Shown: positions 46,305-55,519, counted from the first letter of the stretch. The stretch is DNA of 64,000 nucleotides from Alistipes sp. ZOR0009 (GCF_000798815.1 NZ_JTLD01000022.1:1-64000); one strand, 5' to 3'. Made by a program: numbers and translations. The notes: generated by a model from the sequence alone, not told the origin.

Positions 46305-47900
46305 ATGGTAGAAAAACTGTTGAAAAGAAAAGGTTGGCTGCTGCTGCTGCTTGTTTTTTTGGTGGCTTTCATTGCCTACTCCAGCGGAATAGGGCGCAGC
46401 AGCATCTACATACTGGATGAGAGCAAGAATGCCCAATGTGCATGGGAGATGATGCACTCTTCCGATCATATTGTGCCCACCTTTAACGGCAAGCTGCGTA
46501 CCGACAAGCCATCGTTGCACTACTACGCCATGATGCTGGGCTATTCGGTTTGGGGGAAGACGCCCTTTGCTGCACGTGTGGTATCTTCGTTGGTAGGAGC
46601 CCTTTTAATGGTGGTATTTGCCGCCTTTGTGACCCGATATGCCTCCCGCAGGGTTGCCTTTTGGAGCGTTGTGGTGCTCCTTTCATCCATAATGTGGGTT
46701 ACCGAGTTTCATCTTTCGGTGCCAGATCCCTATCTTATTGCATTGGTGGCACTTGGGCTGATGGCCTTTTACCACTTTATAGAGAGCCGGCAGCTTTGGA
46801 GCGTGCTGCTGATGTACCTTTTCTTTTCGCTGGGATTTTTGGCTAAAGGACCTATTGCCGTGGGGCTACCGGGGCTAATAGTACTCCTGCATCTGCTTGG
46901 CATACGCCAGCTGAGCTGGAAAACCATCTGGCAAATGCAGCCCGTGGTGGGACTAGCCATATTTGCCGTTGTGGCATTGCCTTGGTACTATATGGTTCAT
47001 GTGGAGACCGCTGGCGAATGGACGCGCGGCTTTTTTCTCGACCACAATATCAACCGATTTGCCGACACCAAGGAGGGGCATGGCGGTATTTTCCTTATAA
47101 CCATCCTATACTTTCTGTTTGGCTTACTTCCTTTTGCCGTGCTGGTGGTGGGGGCCACAAAAAATGCTTGGCGCGATAGGGGCAACCGCCTCACCAGATT
47201 TGCCTCTGTGGTGGTTCTTACCTTTTTACTTTTCTTCTCCATTAGCAGCACCAAACTTCCCAACTACGCCATGCCGTGCTTCCCCTTTGCTGCCATACTT
47301 TTGGCGCTGTACCTCGATAAGCTGCAGCGGGGTGTGCTACCTATCACCAAAAATGTGCGGGTTGGGCTATGGATTCTTTTTGCTTTCTCGCTGCTAGTTC
47401 CCCTTGCGCTAACATTCGGAACGGTAGCCGAACCGCTTTGGGCCAACCAGCATAGCTGGGGCTTATGGTTGCTCTTTTTTCCGGTAGGCGTATGGTTCGC
47501 CATTAGGCTAGTAAGCAGGGGAGAGGTGGAGCGCGGCTTTATGCTTGTCTTTGCCACCTTCTTTATGGTTACCGCCATCATTCATCTGGTGCTTATCCCT
47601 AAGGGCGATAAGCTTAATCCCGTGCAGGCTACCCTTCCTATGCTGCAAAAGGCCAAAGAGGTGCGCTACTTCAAAACTATCAACCCATCATACGTTACCA
47701 ACTTTGGGTTGATTAAGGAAATGGACGATACGGTAGGCGTTGCCAGCTACCTAAGCGCTCCTGGCAACCTACTTATAACCTCCCGCAAGGTGGTAAGGCG
47801 CGATTCGACCTACTGGCAGCAATTCCAAATGGTCTACTCGGCAAAAGATATATTCGACAATAACCACACCGTAATATTTGAAGGAAAAGGGGCTCGCTAG
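46305..47900 (+). CDS. ArnT-like GT39/GT83 glycosyltransferase
   Basis: 531 residues, about 12 membrane segments. The first periplasmic loop has the ArnT/PMT signature: ILDESKNAQCAWEMMHSSDHIVPTFNG followed by KLRTDKPSLHYY, equivalent to the DE and KP motifs that bind the polyprenyl-phosphate sugar. It belongs to the family that moves a sugar (L-Ara4N in ArnT, GalA in RgtA-D) to lipid A or core. Last gene of the operon, before a terminator. Confidence 0.88.
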   Translation: MVEKLLKRKGWLLLLLVFLVAFIAYSSGIGRSSIYILDESKNAQCAWEMMHSSDHIVPTFNGKLRTDKPSLHYYAMMLGYSVWGKTPFAARVVSSLVGALLMVVFAAFVTRYASRRVAFWSVVVLLSSIMWVTEFHLSVPDPYLIALVALGLMAFYHFIESRQLWSVLLMYLFFSLGFLAKGPIAVGLPGLIVLLHLLGIRQLSWKTIWQMQPVVGLAIFAVVALPWYYMVHVETAGEWTRGFFLDHNINRFADTKEGHGGIFLITILYFLFGLLPFAVLVVGATKNAWRDRGNRLTRFASVVVLTFLLFFSISSTKLPNYAMPCFPFAAILLALYLDKLQRGVLPITKNVRVGLWILFAFSLLVPLALTFGTVAEPLWANQHSWGLWLLFFPVGVWFAIRLVSRGEVERGFMLVFATFFMVTAIIHLVLIPKGDKLNPVQATLPMLQKAKEVRYFKTINPSYVTNFGLIKEMDDTVGVASYLSAPGNLLITSRKVVRRDSTYWQQFQMVYSAKDIFDNNHTVIFEGKGAR

Positions 47901-47929
47901 CCCTTTCTGTAGCATGTATATATATGTTT

Positions 47930-47963
47930 AGAGCCAAGGATTTCCTTGGCTCTAAATTTTTTG
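47930..47963 (+). terminator. Terminator of the epimerase-PHP-GT operon
   Basis: TAGAGCCAAGGA and TCCTTGGCTCTA around a 2-3-base loop, followed by AATTTTTT. Confidence 0.88.
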
Positions 47964-48592
47964 ATTTTAAAATCCCATCTTTCACGTTGAGATTAACTAG
48001 GCTGTGATCATTTAAGGTTCTCGTTCATTCTAATCCTGAAAGTAAATGCGATAGCATCTCTTTTTAACCTTTTCCCAAAACTATAGCGGTAACTTTTTGT
48101 GCATATATTTTCCTTAAAAATAGGCTTATAGGTGCTACCTGCCAAATGCAATTACCTACAAATGTGATTATACGGCTCGGTAGGTAGCTTATGATGTGTA
48201 AAAACGCGATTATTCTGCGTATATTTTTTGGTGGTAGGCCGATTATTCTCCCTCTTTTTGCTACTTTACAGGTGATATTGGCGCTAAGGAAGATGCGGTA
48301 GCGCTACTACGGCGCTACTTTTTGGTTGCTTTTTTGTATTGCCGCTATTTCTATATTTGCAGGATGATGGCGATAGAGGTTTGTGCCACCTAGGTAGCAG
48401 GTATTCGGAAGGGGCACAATTCGGAGAAGAATGTAACCCCAATAGGTGCAAATCTGCGTGCTAAGGATGGTAGCTAGCCGCACTAAACGGCGCTAGTGCA
48501 GGTCAGGTTCCAAACCTTACCAGTGTGGCAGATCATCAATTTACCTCTGCAGCCCAATGTCGAGCTTACGATTAATAAAAAAATATATCCGT
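47964..48592. other. Long intergenic region, no gene recognised
   Basis: About 630 bp. It starts AT-rich and becomes mixed. TATATTTG at about 48352-48359 is an exact -7 element that could give a leader of about 230 nt before the next gene. Small inverted repeats with GCGCTAC and CTAGC/GCTAG arms occur near 48298-48330 and 48476-48500. It fits no riboswitch class I know. Confidence 0.5.
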
Positions 48593-49237
48593 ATGAAAAG
48601 AGCCTTTTTACTTTTAGTAATGGCGCTAGCCAGCCTTCAAATTTATGCCCAGCGAATAGAGTTTGATATTTTTGGTAACCTAGAATACCGATCGAAAAAC
48701 CAGAGCTACCGCGCCTACCTGAAGGAAGATATCTTTAAAAACCTGATATTTACAGATAGCGAGAATAATGAGCTAACCTATAAGAAGGAGTATATTGATA
48801 TGGCCTACCCTAATCTGTTAGGATCTAAGGGGGAGAAGGTTGACTTCTTTAAATTTCTGCTCGAAAGATGCCGCCACGAAAGTGCCTACAAGGTAACCTA
48901 CTCGGTAGATATAATGGGTAAAACTATTATAGAGGATAGCAAAAACGGAAAGGTTGAAATGGAGAATGATATTTTTGGAAATCCCTCCTATAAGGAGACC
49001 AAAAATGGGAGAACGCTATCTATACGGAAGAATTTGATGGGAGAGTGGGAGTACCGATCTGGTATGCAGTCGGCAACCTTGAAAATGGATATCTTTAAGA
49101 AGTGGATCTACTCCGATAGCAGTAAAAATAAGTTTGAGTTTGGCGATAAAACGTGGGATAAGCTCCTGCAGCAATGTGGTAACGAGGAGGGCGTCTTTAT
49201 GTTCTTGCTTGATACCTTTATGTTCGACAGCTACTAG
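48593..49237 (+). CDS. Secreted protein with six ~20-residue DIFGN-type repeats
   Basis: 214 residues with a signal peptide (MKRAFLLLVMALASLQIYAQ). After the signal, roughly six units of about 20 residues recur with the pattern D-I-F/M-G/K-x-x-x-Y/I-x-D/E-S-K/E-N: DIFGNLEYRSKN, DIFKNLIFTDSENN, DIMGKTIIEDSKNG, DIFGNPSYKETKNG, NLMGEWEYRSG and DIFKKWIYSDSSKN. A non-repeat stretch (about 70-100) breaks the array. The repeats look like beta-hairpin or beta-solenoid turns. I do not recognise the family. ATG 48593 fits the signal peptide; an upstream start at 48557 does not. Confidence 0.78.
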   Translation: MKRAFLLLVMALASLQIYAQRIEFDIFGNLEYRSKNQSYRAYLKEDIFKNLIFTDSENNELTYKKEYIDMAYPNLLGSKGEKVDFFKFLLERCRHESAYKVTYSVDIMGKTIIEDSKNGKVEMENDIFGNPSYKETKNGRTLSIRKNLMGEWEYRSGMQSATLKMDIFKKWIYSDSSKNKFEFGDKTWDKLLQQCGNEEGVFMFLLDTFMFDSY

Positions 49238-49277
49238 GCGTAAAGCCTGTGTGGACAAATATTTTTTGTATTCTTCT

Positions 49278-49322
49278 CATCCCTGATATTTGCATAGCAC
49301 ATTTGTCAGGGATCTTTTTTTT
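49278..49322 (+). terminator. Terminator of the DIFGN-repeat gene
   Basis: ATCCCTGA and TCAGGGAT pair perfectly around a 19-base loop and run into a long T tract. Confidence 0.78.
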
Positions 49323-49570
49323 GTCTTACCGATAGCTTTTTATCTACTTGTGTTACAGCAATTGGAAATAGTGCTGTAAAGGTTTAGTTGTAGACAATTC
49401 GGAGTAGCGCGAAAGGGTAACGGACATTTTATTAAATCTTCTTGCATCCGCTTTTGGCGGTTACCTACTTTTTTAAAGCAAAGAATACTTAGCTTTTTGT
49501 GTTCGAGTTTGTTTAAGAGATGCCGATAATAGGGTTTAGGCTAATATTTGATAATCGTAAACGAATTTTT

Positions 49571-50215
49571 ATGGCAAGCAACGAGCAGAAGCTTTACAGG
49601 CAGGCATGGTACCTAAGCCTTTTTACCATATTCTACAATCTGGTAGAGGGGATTGTGTCTATAACGTTTGGGTATGCTGATGAAACGCTTGCTTTGCTGG
49701 GATTTGGATTTGATAGCTTTGTTGAGATAATCTCGGGTATTGGTATAGCAGTTATGGTAACTCGTATTAGCCGCAATCCTGCTAGCGAAAAGTCTCAATT
49801 CGAGAAAACAGCCTTAATAGTTACGGGTGTTTCTTTTTACCTCCTTTCTGCAGGTCTGCTTGTTGGTATTGTTGGTAGCGTAATGAAAAACCATAGGCCG
49901 GAAACGACGCTAGCTGGTGCCATAATATCTTTGATCTCTATCGTTGTAATGGTTTGGCTTACAATTGCGAAAAAATGGATAGGAAGAAAGCTTGGTTCTG
50001 AACCGATTATTGCAGATGGTAACTGCACTAAATTATGCGTTTACATGTCCATTGTCCTGTTTGCTGCTAGCATAATTTATGAACTTACAGGTTTTGCCTA
50101 TGCAGATGTACTAGGTACGGCAGGATTGGTATACTTTTCCATTACAGAGGGGCGCGAATCTTTCGAAAAGGCAAAGGGTAAGGAGTGTGGATGCGAAGGC
50201 CGCTGCAAGCCGTAG
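49571..50215 (+). CDS. CDF-like cation transporter
   Basis: 214 residues, about six membrane segments. EGIVSITFGYADETLALLGFGFDSFVEIISG covers membrane helices 1-2 with the conserved Asp of the metal site. The second site is suggested by ELTGFAYADVLGT in the penultimate helix. The C terminus is short and Cys-rich (CGCEGRC) instead of a full cytosolic metal-binding domain. The protein is shorter than typical CDF transporters (about 300). Export of Zn, Co or other divalent metals is inferred. ATG 49571 chosen over 49520. Confidence 0.78.
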   Translation: MASNEQKLYRQAWYLSLFTIFYNLVEGIVSITFGYADETLALLGFGFDSFVEIISGIGIAVMVTRISRNPASEKSQFEKTALIVTGVSFYLLSAGLLVGIVGSVMKNHRPETTLAGAIISLISIVVMVWLTIAKKWIGRKLGSEPIIADGNCTKLCVYMSIVLFAASIIYELTGFAYADVLGTAGLVYFSITEGRESFEKAKGKECGCEGRCKP

Positions 50216-50513
50216 CCAGCGCCTTTACTTTTCGTAGTGTTCAAAATCGCTAGCCTTTGCATGGTAGGTATGGCCTGCATTTGTGCTTCATGGAGTTTAG
50301 GAGGTAGGCCAAAGCCTGTTGCTTTTGATGGCGTAGCTTCTTCACTTCGAGCTGCTTTTTTTGTGCTGGAAGTTTAATTTTGAGGATAACCTTATGCAAG
50401 CTGACGTTGAAGGTCGCCATTTATTTGAGGTTGTATTGGAGTTAGGACATATAAAAAGGGAACCGAAGAGGTTCCCTTCTTTTTTTATGATTTTGTTTTT
50501 GGTTCTTGTTTGC
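50216..50513. other. Intergenic region with terminator hairpin
   Basis: 298 bp. No gene is evident. GGGAACC and GGTTCCC (about 50458-50477) form a hairpin with T tracts on both strands, which can end the minus-strand DUF6261-like transcript and possibly the transporter transcript. Confidence 0.6.
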
Positions 50514-51257
50514 CTATTTGGAGGCTTGCTTATCCTCCCTCTTTTTCTTGAGGGCGGTTTGTCGCACGGCTTCGCTCTGCTCAAACTTGCTGTTTAGGAT
50601 TGCAAGCTTGTTGCTAAGCTCCTTCCACTTGGGGTTGTCCTGCTCGGCAGCCATTATGTCTACAAACTTCAGCAGCTCCTGTAAGCTTTCTTCGAGCTTC
50701 TTTCGGAGGTTCGATGAGGCTTCTACATTATCGCTGTTGGAGTCTTGGTCTACGCTTTGCAGGTATACCGATTCGTATTCGCCTTCGTCCTTAAGCAGCT
50801 GCGCTACCTTTGTCTCCAGCTTTAAGGTGGCAATGGCCGCCTTACATTCTGGCTCGTCCAGTAGGGCAATAAAGCGTACAAGTAGGCTGGTAGATCCGCT
50901 AATGGTCTTCCTGCTAAACTCGTCGGAGTACTGTAATAGGAGCCTGTTTAGTAATGTTGCCGCCTGCTTCTCTGCGGCAATATCGGAGTAAAGAAAGCTT
51001 TTTACCGCTAGGCTCAGGGCCTTGAACGAAAGCTTTCGCTTGCGTATTTTTTCCTGCAACTTTTCGGTGTACGGGTTTTTTCGATCCTGCTTGTAGCCTA
51101 ACAAAATGTCGTCGTACACTCCCTTAAACTTTACATAGGTCTTGCTCGTTAGCAGCTCAGGTATGTTAACCGCAGAGATAACGAGTAGCATCTCTTTTAT
51201 GTAACCCAGCAGGTTATCTAGGACGCACCTGCCTAAGAATGTAAAAAATTTGCTCAT
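50514..51257 (-). CDS. DUF6261-like protein
   Basis: 247 residues, helical and charged, beginning MSKFFTFLGRCVLDN. Repeated helical segments with Leu/Lys/Glu heptads run through it (LRKKLEESLQELLKFVDIMAA). It ends in a basic, charged tail (KKKREDKQASK). This length and helix pattern match the DUF6261 family of Bacteroidota, but the match is by impression and needs a profile search. No signal peptide or catalytic motif is seen. ATG 51257 is preferred over 51299. It faces the 42-bp repeat region. Confidence 0.6.
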   Translation of the reverse strand: MSKFFTFLGRCVLDNLLGYIKEMLLVISAVNIPELLTSKTYVKFKGVYDDILLGYKQDRKNPYTEKLQEKIRKRKLSFKALSLAVKSFLYSDIAAEKQAATLLNRLLLQYSDEFSRKTISGSTSLLVRFIALLDEPECKAAIATLKLETKVAQLLKDEGEYESVYLQSVDQDSNSDNVEASSNLRKKLEESLQELLKFVDIMAAEQDNPKWKELSNKLAILNSKFEQSEAVRQTALKKKREDKQASK

Positions 51258-52492
51258 AATAGAACTTTTTAGTTTATATGAACTATGAACCAAAAACAAA
51301 AAACATCAATGTGGGTAGGGGTGGCAAGCTTTTGCAGCGGCGGCAGGCTTGTGGTACGGTAGGCGGCTTGCTGGTAGTGGCGCTGGTGGCGTGCCGGCGG
51401 GTAGCTGTACCGCTTGCGTTGGGTAGCTCTTTGGTGCGCTCTGCAAAAGGGAAGCGTTAGCCCCTAAAAAAGCCTGCTGTAAACGATGTGCAGGATGCTG
51501 TTGCCTTGCCTTTGCCGCTGCTACCCGGTTGGGAGCAGCCTTTACAGGCAAAAATGGTTGCTGTATATTTACAGAATGTACTTTCCGTTGCAAAAGGTGC
51601 CGTTGTATAGTTACAAAACCATCTTTTAGCTCCGAAATGGCCTTTTGTAATTTTACAGGGTGAATTTTTGCTGCTCCAACGCTACTTTGTAAAGCTACAT
51701 TGGGGCTTTTGGGTTGTGCAGATGGCGTTGTAATGTTTCAAAGGGGCTGTCGGATACCAAAAGGGCCTTTTGTAATTGTTCGTGGAGCCATTTGGAACCC
51801 AGAAGTACCCGTTGTACTTTTTTGAAAGCGGCTAGCAGCCGTAAAGCTGCCCTTCCAACATGTCTGCAGGCCTCCGCTACTAGCGGAAGCTGCTGCTGCA
51901 CCTGTTGGTGGAGTGCCTACCATCCGTTTTTATCCTGCTGCATCATGTCAAAGAGGCCTTGGTGATGTCGAATCGCCAGCTGCGCTTTTGCGGATGGTAG
52001 CTGCCGCTGGTGGGCGGCCCATCGCGTAAAGGTTGCTGGCCCTTACGGCTTCGATATTCCTAAAAATGCTACACTGCTGATGCGGTTTTAACCCGATTAT
52101 ACCGTCCCGACTGGGACTCCGCCTTGGTGGTGCTCCTTTTGCGTGGTTGCGGCTAGGAGCGCTACTACATCCGCCTCGACTTTCTTTAATATAACAGCTA
52201 AGTAACCGTATACCATAAATGTGAACCCAAATTACATCGCAATTTTTTTTAGTTCAATGGGTGAGTAATGGAATGTATGCGTCGAGTAAGTTTTTTTTAA
52301 TAAAATAAAGCAAGACGTATTGTTAATTATTTAAAAGTTGAATGTATTTTTCAAAGTAGTGTTTGTTTTGTTTGTGTTTTTAATTTGTTGTTTAATAGTT
52401 TATTGTATTTTATTGCTAGCTAAAAGTCGAGAAGTTAGATTTTTTTTAATGTTTATTGTTTAACTTAGATGTATTAATATAAAAGGTTTTTT
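51258..52492. other. 1.2-kb gene-poor region
   Basis: No convincing gene. 51300-51545 is GC-rich and low in complexity (GGCGGC / GGTGGC runs). 51556-51850 is a 42-bp periodic array (listed separately). 51850-52190 is GC-rich without recognisable coding signal. 52200-52492 turns abruptly AT-rich and probably holds the promoter of the following orphan gene. Short frames on both strands are interrupted and look non-coding or decayed. Confidence 0.6.
51556..51850. repeat. Degenerate 42-bp periodic repeat array, about seven units
   Basis: Blocks containing TTGTA...TTACA recur near 51561, 51602, 51646, 51688, 51727, 51770 and 51812, spaced 39-44 bases. Each block continues with a G-run/T-run/CCAAA pattern. 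Four adjacent units are exactly 42 bases; the rest differ by one or two. The period equals 14 codons, and on the minus strand two frames give loosely repeating peptides broken by stops in the same unit position. The array may be a decayed repeat gene or a non-coding element with TGTAA/TTACA palindromes. Confidence 0.65.
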
Positions 52493-52915
52493 ATGAATTG
52501 TTTGTTAGTAGAATTTATCGAACATTACAAGAGTTCTAACGATGTAAGTTTTGAAGGTTTGAACGGACTACGAAATCGGTTAAATCCAAGTGAATTAGAA
52601 AAATGCAACCTACCTAAAAGGTTCCAAAACCTTTCATATATGTTGGGTAGATGGATAAGTCGTTTAAGAGAAAAACCAATTATGATAGATCATTCTTTTT
52701 CTGATATTAGAAATAGTTTGTATGATTCTCTTATTGATTATGAATATAGATACCATAAATCTATTGATGGACATACTGTTAAGGAACACGAAAGGCCGAT
52801 TCGAGTTAAGTTAATTGAAGATTTAATAAAGATACAAACATTGGCAAATGATAACAGGTTGGATATAGAAGCCGTTGAATGTGTTTTGATTGAAATGAAT
52901 GAACGTTTAAGGTAG
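52493..52915 (+). CDS. Orphan hypothetical protein
   Basis: 140 residues starting MNCLLVEFIEHYKSSNDVSFEGLNGLRNRL. Mostly helical and charged; no motif, signal peptide or membrane segment is evident. The reading frame is uninterrupted, has an AT-rich upstream region, and its base use is more AT-rich than genes on either side, suggesting recent acquisition. Stop TAG at 52915. Confidence 0.55.
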   Translation: MNCLLVEFIEHYKSSNDVSFEGLNGLRNRLNPSELEKCNLPKRFQNLSYMLGRWISRLREKPIMIDHSFSDIRNSLYDSLIDYEYRYHKSIDGHTVKEHERPIRVKLIEDLIKIQTLANDNRLDIEAVECVLIEMNERLR

Positions 52916-53310
52916 GGCTACTACTGCTTTCTATTTTGTTGTGTAATAATGATTACTTTCTTTAAAAAAGGAACGGTTTCTATTAGGTAACGCTGCGTTT
53001 TGTCCTGATCTTCAATTTTCTTAGGTTACTGTAGACTGCCCTTCCTTAAAATAGGAAGAAGAGTTAATGAAATAGCAAAAGGGAGAGAAGGTAACAGAGA
53101 TGCGTAGCGCTCTTGGAAAAGCGGATTTAGCAGGTTTTGCAGCCTGTTGTTAAGGTAGCCAGAAGCAGCGAGCCGTAAAGCGGAGGGAAGGCCTATTCGA
53201 AGTATCCGAGAGGTTGTAAGCGAGCAAGTAACGTGGTAGCTATTGGCGCAGAGGCTAGGTTCTTACGCGAATAGCAGCACAAGTAACAAACTATAATTAA
53301 CCTATTTAAC
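52916..53310. other. Intergenic region, nothing recognised
   Basis: 395 bp of mixed composition. A poly-purine stretch lies near 53055-53110 (GGGAGAGAAGG type). No promoter element with good consensus or RNA family was recognised. Confidence 0.4.
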
Positions 53311-54210
53311 ATGGAAGAGACCTTGGAGTTGAACATCATGCAGTTTCAGACCGCCTACAACTGGGTGAACACGGAGCCGGTGCCCGATATGGCGGAAAAT
53401 GAGCTGGCAGTCAGTAGCGGTTTCGATTACGAAACCTTGTCTAACGGGAAAAAACGTTTTTACATAGATATTGGCATTAAAACCGCTGCGCTGTCGGTTG
53501 ACTATCGATCGGGGTTTGAGTTCGATGGCGAGGGGTTATCGTGGTCGATGATGTTAAGTCCCGGATTTGTGAAGCTATTGGTGGGTCTGGCCACTAAAAA
53601 CAGCCATAAGGCCTTTTTGGAGAGTGCCAGTAAGTGTAACATCGCGTATCCGCATAATTTTGAGATTGACGAGGAGAATGTTGACAGAATTACCAACCTT
53701 ATTGTCGATCAGTATGTAAACTACCGCAAAGAAAACGATAAGCTAAACGCGAAAGCAATGAGCGACTACTTTCTCGAATGGGAATCGGGAACTGAAGTAG
53801 CGCTTGTATTCGACTGCATGTACATAATTTTGGATGCGGTTCTTTTTGTAGAGCCTGCATTCAGCAGGGATCACAATATCGATGTGATTACCGACTACAT
53901 ATTTATTTCGCGCTACAACACCATAAAGCATCGCTGCATGACCGAGAAGGCGGAGGTGGTGGAGCTTACCGTGTTTGACAGCATACTCTTCCTCGAATGT
54001 CTTAACTGTTCGCTGCAGCTGCTCGTTGGCCGACGATCCGACATGTTCGAAGCACTCTTGGAGCGTAAAGGCTTCGAAAAGGAAGATATCAGGCGGTTTA
54101 TAACGCTGGGTACCGAAGTATTTGCCGAATGCAACGATATGCTTGCCCGCGCGGGAGCCCGCCTAATACCTTTAGAGAACCAACCTCTTTGGGACGACAT
54201 AATTTGGTAG
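53311..54210 (+). CDS. Hypothetical protein, 299 residues
   Basis: Begins MEETLELNIMQFQTAYNWVNTEP. A beta-rich first part (to about 95) is followed by a helical, acidic C-terminal part (about 110-290) with VFDCMYIILDAVLFVEP and LFLECLNCSLQLLVGRR. No signal peptide, membrane segment or enzyme motif. The frame is clean and GC-richer than the preceding orphan gene. Function unknown, no operon partner. Confidence 0.65.
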   Translation: MEETLELNIMQFQTAYNWVNTEPVPDMAENELAVSSGFDYETLSNGKKRFYIDIGIKTAALSVDYRSGFEFDGEGLSWSMMLSPGFVKLLVGLATKNSHKAFLESASKCNIAYPHNFEIDEENVDRITNLIVDQYVNYRKENDKLNAKAMSDYFLEWESGTEVALVFDCMYIILDAVLFVEPAFSRDHNIDVITDYIFISRYNTIKHRCMTEKAEVVELTVFDSILFLECLNCSLQLLVGRRSDMFEALLERKGFEKEDIRRFITLGTEVFAECNDMLARAGARLIPLENQPLWDDIIW

Positions 54211-54609
54211 CCTTAGGTGGTGCATTACCACGATGTAACGCTTTATTGGGTTATGGGCACCGCCTGCTGGCAGCAACGTAAAGCCGCTACCAACAAATGA
54301 GTAGGGTGTCCGTAAGCCAAGTAGGGGATGGAGGATTAAAAGATAATGCGAGTAGCCGCTTATTGCTGCAGGTTGCCGCTGATGGGCAAGGGCTTCTTTC
54401 TACGAGGCCTGCTTAATTCTTTTAAGCTGATATTCTAGTTATAGGGTTGGTGGTACACCGCATTTGCATCGGATTACAGCAAGTATGGGGGATGGTAAGG
54501 ATCTACTTTAGGGAATCCTCATCCCTGCTACTTCTTTTGCTTGTATGCGCCGCTTTGGCGTTATGGCATACCTCATTACCGTACATTCGTACCATTGGCG
54601 TGCTTTTCG
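54211..54609. other. Intergenic region between convergent genes
   Basis: 399 bp with no clear coding signal. Short frames are present, but they show no domain. No strong terminator hairpin was spotted, which is surprising between convergent transcription units. Confidence 0.4.
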
Positions 54610-55500
54610 CTACTCCACTACCTGCAGGAAGCTATCAAGGATAGGGTTGGGGTTTTTGCTGCTCCACACAATATTTAGGGTGGTACGCTGTGGAATTGCT
54701 TTTAGCTCCACAAACTTAATCTTCATGCTGTAGCCAAGGGTAAGCGAGGTGGGCACAATGGAGATGCCAAATCCGTTCTCCACAAGCCGAAAGATGGAGC
54801 TGGCGTTTACCGTATAGTGCGAGACAAGGGGGGTAAACCCGCTGCTGTCGAACAGCTGCATCACGTTAACGTAGTACGATTCGCTGAACGAGGAGTCAAA
54901 GAGGATGAAAGATTCGTCCTTTAGCTGGGCAAGGCTAGTAAAGTTCGATTCGCTTACGGGATGATCTTGTGGGAGAACCAGCGAGAAGGTGTCTTCGAAC
55001 ACCGAGCGAATGTTGAGGCCACGTGGTACCCGCTCCATTCTAACAAAGCCAACATCAATATCCTGATTTAGGAGCGCCTGTAGCTGCTCCTCATTGTTCA
55101 TTTCATTTAGGCTAAAGATAATATTGGGATGTCGGGTTTTGAACTTTAGCAGCAGTTCGGGAATAACCTTTTGCATGGCGGAGCCGATATATCCCAGCTT
55201 CAAATTGCCGTCGATGCCATCGTTGAGGAGCTTGGCGTGGGCAAAAATATCGTCGAGCTGCTTGAAGGTTTTAGCGAGCTCGTCGCGAAGGTATGCGCCG
55301 GCTTGTGTAAGCTCCACCTTTCGGTTGTGCCTTACAAAAAGTACCGTACCAAGGTCGTCTTCCAGCTGCTTTATCTGGCGGCTTAACCCGGGCTGCGATA
55401 TGTATAGCCGCTCGGCAGCCTTCCGAAAGTGTAGGTCCTGCGCTAAAGCAAGGAAATACTTGAGATGTCGGAGCTCTATTTGATTACTGGTGGTTATCAT
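54610..55500 (-). CDS. LysR family regulator beside hutU
   Basis: 296 residues. The N-terminal winged HTH (RHLKYFLALAQDLHFRKAAERLYISQPGLSRQIKQLEDDLG) is typical of LysR. The C-terminal effector domain (about 95-290) has LKLGYIGSAMQKVIPELL and DIDVGFVR. It is divergent from hutU, so it probably controls histidine degradation, with urocanate or a related inducer as ligand (inference). Classical Gram-negative hut repressors are GntR-type HutC, so a LysR regulator here is unusual. Confidence 0.92.
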   Translation of the reverse strand: MITTSNQIELRHLKYFLALAQDLHFRKAAERLYISQPGLSRQIKQLEDDLGTVLFVRHNRKVELTQAGAYLRDELAKTFKQLDDIFAHAKLLNDGIDGNLKLGYIGSAMQKVIPELLLKFKTRHPNIIFSLNEMNNEEQLQALLNQDIDVGFVRMERVPRGLNIRSVFEDTFSLVLPQDHPVSESNFTSLAQLKDESFILFDSSFSESYYVNVMQLFDSSGFTPLVSHYTVNASSIFRLVENGFGISIVPTSLTLGYSMKIKFVELKAIPQRTTLNIVWSSKNPNPILDSFLQVVE

Positions 55501-55519
55501 TAGCTGATGAAAGTAGTCT

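Noticed and set aside
46483-47581. Several long frames antisense to the ArnT-like gene
   Set aside because: They are frame shadows of a GC-rich membrane-protein gene.
48361-48556. Possible cobalamin or other riboswitch before the DIFGN-repeat gene
   Set aside because: Some GGTGC-like and CAGG segments occur, but the conserved B12-box order is not present.
51306-51593. 95-codon minus-strand frame
   Set aside because: Built from GC-rich low-complexity and repeat sequence (Ala/Pro/Gln-rich), with no domain.
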